Positions 62,301-64,000 of a stretch of 64,000 bases of DNA are shown piece by piece (position 1 is the first letter of the stretch; every line of letters begins with the position of its first letter). Below the pieces are notes generated by a model. It worked only from the letters and a program-made list of their open reading frames with translations, searched no databases and had not been told where the DNA came from. The DNA is from Nonomuraea solani (GTDB lineage Bacteria; Actinomycetota; Actinomycetes; Streptosporangiales; Streptosporangiaceae), in contig NZ_FNVT01000017.1 of NCBI RefSeq assembly GCF_900108335.1, positions 62,001-126,000 on the forward strand, given 5' to 3'. A program made the translations under genes and the position numbers.

Positions 62301-62733
62301 GATCGACCCCCTCGGCCTGGCCCCCTGCCTGCCGGCCGTGCACGTCGCCTTCGGGCTGGGCAAGAACGGGCAGCTCAAGGCGTTCGCCGCCACGGTCGGC
62401 GCCCGCACCTACTTCAACCTGCCGAGGGAGTGGTACGTCGGCGAGTTCAAGGAGATCGTCCGCCACATCGTGGACCACCCGTCGGCCAAGATCTCGTTCA
62501 ACCTGACCGGCATCCACAGCCCCCGGGCCTCGGTCAAGCGCGTGCGCAAGTACGGCCGCACGATGGGTCTGCGCAGGGGCACCGAGTTCATGGGCAAGAA
62601 GGCCGGCTACACCGACTTCGAGCTCTACACGATCGCCCACGCGCCGCAGTCCTGGTCCAAGATCACCTGGTACCGGGAGTCCCGCCTGCCGTGGCGCAAG
62701 GGGCTGCGCGAGACCGCCAACCCGTTCGGCTGA
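59317..62733 (+). CDS. RHS/YD-repeat polymorphic toxin with variable C-terminal domain
   Basis: This 1138-residue RHS protein starts with a DUF6531-type segment (DPIDVATGE, 52-60), followed by dozens of YD repeats (pattern GxxxxYxYDxxGRL) that build a shell. The RHS core end YRDDETGLHYNVHRYYDPVA, GRYLSQDPLGL lies at about 949-979. After a second PLGLAPC (998-1004) comes a 135-residue C-terminal domain (nt 62326-62733) with KISFNLTGIHSPRASVKRVR, TDFELYTIAH and ITWYRESRLPWRKG. It is probably the toxin and resembles, from memory, the RHS-borne 'type 27' tip domain. No signal peptide is present, so export by a type VII-like route with the small upstream proteins is assumed. Confidence 0.85.
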   Translation: MAAPLGLFKALAAFLRSPGAGARAGATAIRPIRSSRRAGRDRAYASRVLTRDPIDVATGEVLLRQVDAEVAGALPLSFERTYVSSYRNGRLFGAAWASTLDERLAIGDGHVRFAAADGMVLTYPDAGPRLPLEEVDGGYTITDPLTGVIRHFTGTELAAVSDRNGHRIEIARSGGLLEVRLPGGRQVAVELEGERAAVLRVAGEVVASYHHDDAGRLREVGDARGEPLRFAYDEGGRLAGWTDRNGFHYRYTYDELGRGVRGEGSGGFLDVSLAYAADSTTVTDALGHVTTYHFNELRQVVAEVDPLGRRTLSEWDRDDRLLSRTDPLGRTTRYGYDPAGNLTTVVRPDGLRMTARYDALNLPVEIVEADGAVWRQEYDERGNLVAVTDPGGGRTRHAYDALGHLTATTDALGRRTRVETDAAGLLSAVTGPVGAAIRVERDAAGRVTALTDPAEGVTRLGWAPGGELLWRTMPGGGTERWRHDGEGNPVEAVDAAGGTIRTEFGPFDVPVAEVGPDGGRLAYTYDRELRPLTVTDARGLVWRYEYDAAGRLVRETDYDGRAHRYAYDDGDRLVERVNAAGQTVRYAYDVLDNLVEERGEDVTTFAYDPAGRLVHARGPGAELRFERDALGRILAETCDGGTLTSDYDLAGQRVRRRTPSGARSDWSYDAGGRATELRTAGGALRFRYDAAGREVERHAGGWALSQSWTPDHLPASQTAWGVLHRSYQYRADGLLTAVTDQDDGPRHYTLDPADRVTSVCSADREERYVYDPAGTVTEASVHAGPALVLAGRVRYEYDAQGRVTRRTSGSREWRYEWDAEDRLVAAVTPGGGTWRYRYDPLGRRVAKQRLDGATVAEEIRFVWDGDVLAEQVTDGGVTTWDHEPGTFRPLTQTERAHGGGPRFHVVVTDAIGTPTELIDAAGRITARLRTTLWGDGGPSPCPLRFPGQYRDDETGLHYNVHRYYDPVAGRYLSQDPLGLAPGPDPYAYVPNPTRQIDPLGLAPCLPAVHVAFGLGKNGQLKAFAATVGARTYFNLPREWYVGEFKEIVRHIVDHPSAKISFNLTGIHSPRASVKRVRKYGRTMGLRRGTEFMGKKAGYTDFELYTIAHAPQSWSKITWYRESRLPWRKGLRETANPFG

Positions 62734-62737
62734 ACGG

Positions 62738-62789
62738 GCTCCGGCCCGCCGGGACGCGGTGGGGCGCGTGGGACCCGGCGGGCCGGAGC
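62738..62789. terminator. Perfect 16-bp hairpin between RHS and aminotransferase genes
   Basis: GCTCCGGCCCGCCGGG (62738-62753) pairs perfectly with 62774-62789 across a 20-base loop. It fills the 61-base gap between these convergent genes and leaves no room for another gene. Confidence 0.85.
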
Positions 62790-62794
62790 GGTGT

Positions 62795-63958
62795 TCAGGC
62801 CGACAGCGGGTTGACGGCTCTGTGGTGCGTACCGATCACGGGGATCTCGTGCAGGCTGCCCGAGTACAGGAACTGCGTCATGCCGATCAGCAGCCGCCGT
62901 ACGTCGTCCTGCGGGCGTACGACCAGGCGCAGGAACTGGCTGGTGGTGCCCAGCTTGTTACCGCACTCACGGACGTACACGCCGTGCTCGGTGAGCAGAT
63001 GGTCGCGCAGAGGCACGCCGTCGTGCCCCGGCGGCAGCTTCACCAGCAGGAAGTTGCCCTGCGAGGCGAACACCGACAGCCCCGGCATGGTGCCGAGCTG
63101 CTGGAACATCGCCCGCCTGTCGGCGCCGAGCCGCCTGAGGCTCTCCTGGTACTCACCCATGAACTGCCGCATCATGAACACCACGACCTCGGCGAAGGAG
63201 TTGAGGTTCCACTTGGGCAGCGCGTCACGTACGCGCCCGGCCAGCGCCGGGTTGGCGACCATGTAGCCGAAGCGGATGCCGTGCAGGCCGAAGTTCTTGC
63301 CCAGGCTGCGCAGCACGATCACGTTCGGACGGACCGCCGCCTCGGCGGCGATCCCCGGGTACGGTTCGGCGTCCACGAAGTCGCCGAACGACTCGTCCAC
63401 GATCACCAGGTCCAGGTCGATGAGCTCGTCGAGCAGGTGCAGGACCTCGTGTTTGGGCAGATAGCCTCCATCGGGGTTGTTCGGGTTGCAGATGACCGCC
63501 ACCCGCGAGCCGCGCATGCGGACGAACTGCACGAAGTCGGTGACGTCGAGCGAGAAGTTGCGGCTCTCCAGCAGGGGATACATGTCCACCCGCTTGCCCG
63601 TCTCCAGCGGCTGGTCGGTCCAGCGGCCGAAGGTGGGGATCGGCACCGCCAGGCTCTCGCGCACCAGCAGATGGTCGATCCAGGTGATCAGCTCCGTGGA
63701 GCCGTTGCCCATCGCGACCGTCTTCGGGTGCAGCCCGAGCGTGGAGCAGAGCTCCTCGGTGATCGTGCCGGCGTCGCTCGGATAGAACTTGAGAATCGTT
63801 TCCAGGTTCCTCCCCAGGTGCTCGAAGATATCCGGTGTTGGAAAATATGGGTTGCAAGGTATGCAGAAGTCCACCGGGGCGCGCTCTCCTGAGGAGCTGC
63901 GCATAAGTGAGAAGTACGACGGGCTGTGCGCCTGCGCCCGCAAGAGACTGAGCTCCAC
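62795..63958 (-). CDS. PLP-dependent aminotransferase, class I/II (HisC/CobD-like)
   Basis: This is a 387-residue fold-type I PLP enzyme. Marks are GNGSTELITWI (phosphate side), VAVICNPNNPDGGYLPKHEV, the aspartate in LDLVIVDESFGDFVDAEP, and the Schiff-base lysine in LRSLGKNFGLHGIRFGYMVA. It is closest in pattern to histidinol-phosphate aminotransferase and threonine-phosphate decarboxylase-like enzymes; a role in a biosynthetic cluster beyond the window is possible. GTG 63958 has GGAGG four bases upstream. Another GTG at 63976 is in frame, near the window end. Confidence 0.83.
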   Translation of the reverse strand: MELSLLRAQAHSPSYFSLMRSSSGERAPVDFCIPCNPYFPTPDIFEHLGRNLETILKFYPSDAGTITEELCSTLGLHPKTVAMGNGSTELITWIDHLLVRESLAVPIPTFGRWTDQPLETGKRVDMYPLLESRNFSLDVTDFVQFVRMRGSRVAVICNPNNPDGGYLPKHEVLHLLDELIDLDLVIVDESFGDFVDAEPYPGIAAEAAVRPNVIVLRSLGKNFGLHGIRFGYMVANPALAGRVRDALPKWNLNSFAEVVVFMMRQFMGEYQESLRRLGADRRAMFQQLGTMPGLSVFASQGNFLLVKLPPGHDGVPLRDHLLTEHGVYVRECGNKLGTTSQFLRLVVRPQDDVRRLLIGMTQFLYSGSLHEIPVIGTHHRAVNPLSA

Positions 63959-64000
63959 GACACCTCCATGGACCACGTGTCCGATGTGTGAAGGTACGCG

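Overview
This window is high-GC DNA with dense, mostly overlapping genes, GTG starts and strong Shine-Dalgarno boxes. Several genes are typically actinobacterial: a SufR-type suf operon with a Rieske ferredoxin, an acVLRF1-like protein, WXG100-like proteins, and an ABC-F gene followed by a small HTH protein. The closest fit is a filamentous actinomycete, perhaps Streptosporangiaceae or Nonomuraea. The genus is inference. No tRNA, rRNA, CRISPR array or intact insertion sequence was seen.

Layout. 0-3.9 kb: truncated cation efflux gene, PrsW-type protease, SanA/YdcF-like protein and heme A synthase. 3.9-11.2 kb: a translationally coupled hydroxyproline/D-proline catabolic operon (three-subunit dehydrogenase, deaminase, two proline-racemase-family enzymes, an ornithine-cyclodeaminase-family reductase and a GntR regulator reached through a tiny repeat ORF). 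11.5-17.6 kb: EamA and MFS exporters, an ABC-2 export pair and a VOC protein. 17.6-24.1 kb: complete suf operon (sufR-B-D-ferredoxin-C-S-U-T) behind an iron-box-like site. 24.1-26.2 kb: DEAD-box helicase with a structured leader. 26.2-29.5 kb: sugar ABC importer. 29.6-31.5 kb: hisE, hisG and a beta-carbonic anhydrase. 31.5-36.6 kb: an ABC/LuxR deletion-fusion gene, a Tat-lipoprotein aminotransferase, a degenerate EAL-CBS protein, an acVLRF1-like protein and an NmrA/TetR divergent pair. 36.6-46.7 kb: a LacI-controlled rhamnogalacturonan-oligosaccharide locus, interrupted by about 0.8 kb of G-rich repeats. 46.7-57.6 kb: ABC-F with a mini-ORF leader, small HTH, enoyl-CoA hydratase, ABC exporter, sulfotransferase, sirtuin, LD-carboxypeptidase, an unknown gene and a short UvrA-like ATPase. 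57.8-62.7 kb: YbaB-like, WXG100-like and RHS polymorphic toxin genes with no visible immunity gene. The window ends in an aminotransferase.

How it fits together. The order heme A synthase, ABC-2 permease, ATPase, sufR-BDCSUT, then ABC-F, HTH and enoyl-CoA hydratase looks like a conserved actinobacterial backbone that has been opened by accessory blocks (hydroxyproline catabolism, sugar transport, rhamnogalacturonan use). The most interesting signals are: (1) a mini-ORF whose DNA pairs with the ABC-F ribosome site; (2) an in-frame scar joining an ABC ATPase start to a LuxR response-regulator end; (3) a toxin locus without an immunity gene; (4) near-identical LacI-type operators at the lacI promoter and before the ABC operon; (5) a 12-bp tandem repeat forming a 25-codon bridge ORF; (6) a helicase leader that buries its own ribosome site. 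Everything here was read by eye. Family names come from remembered motifs, not from searches.
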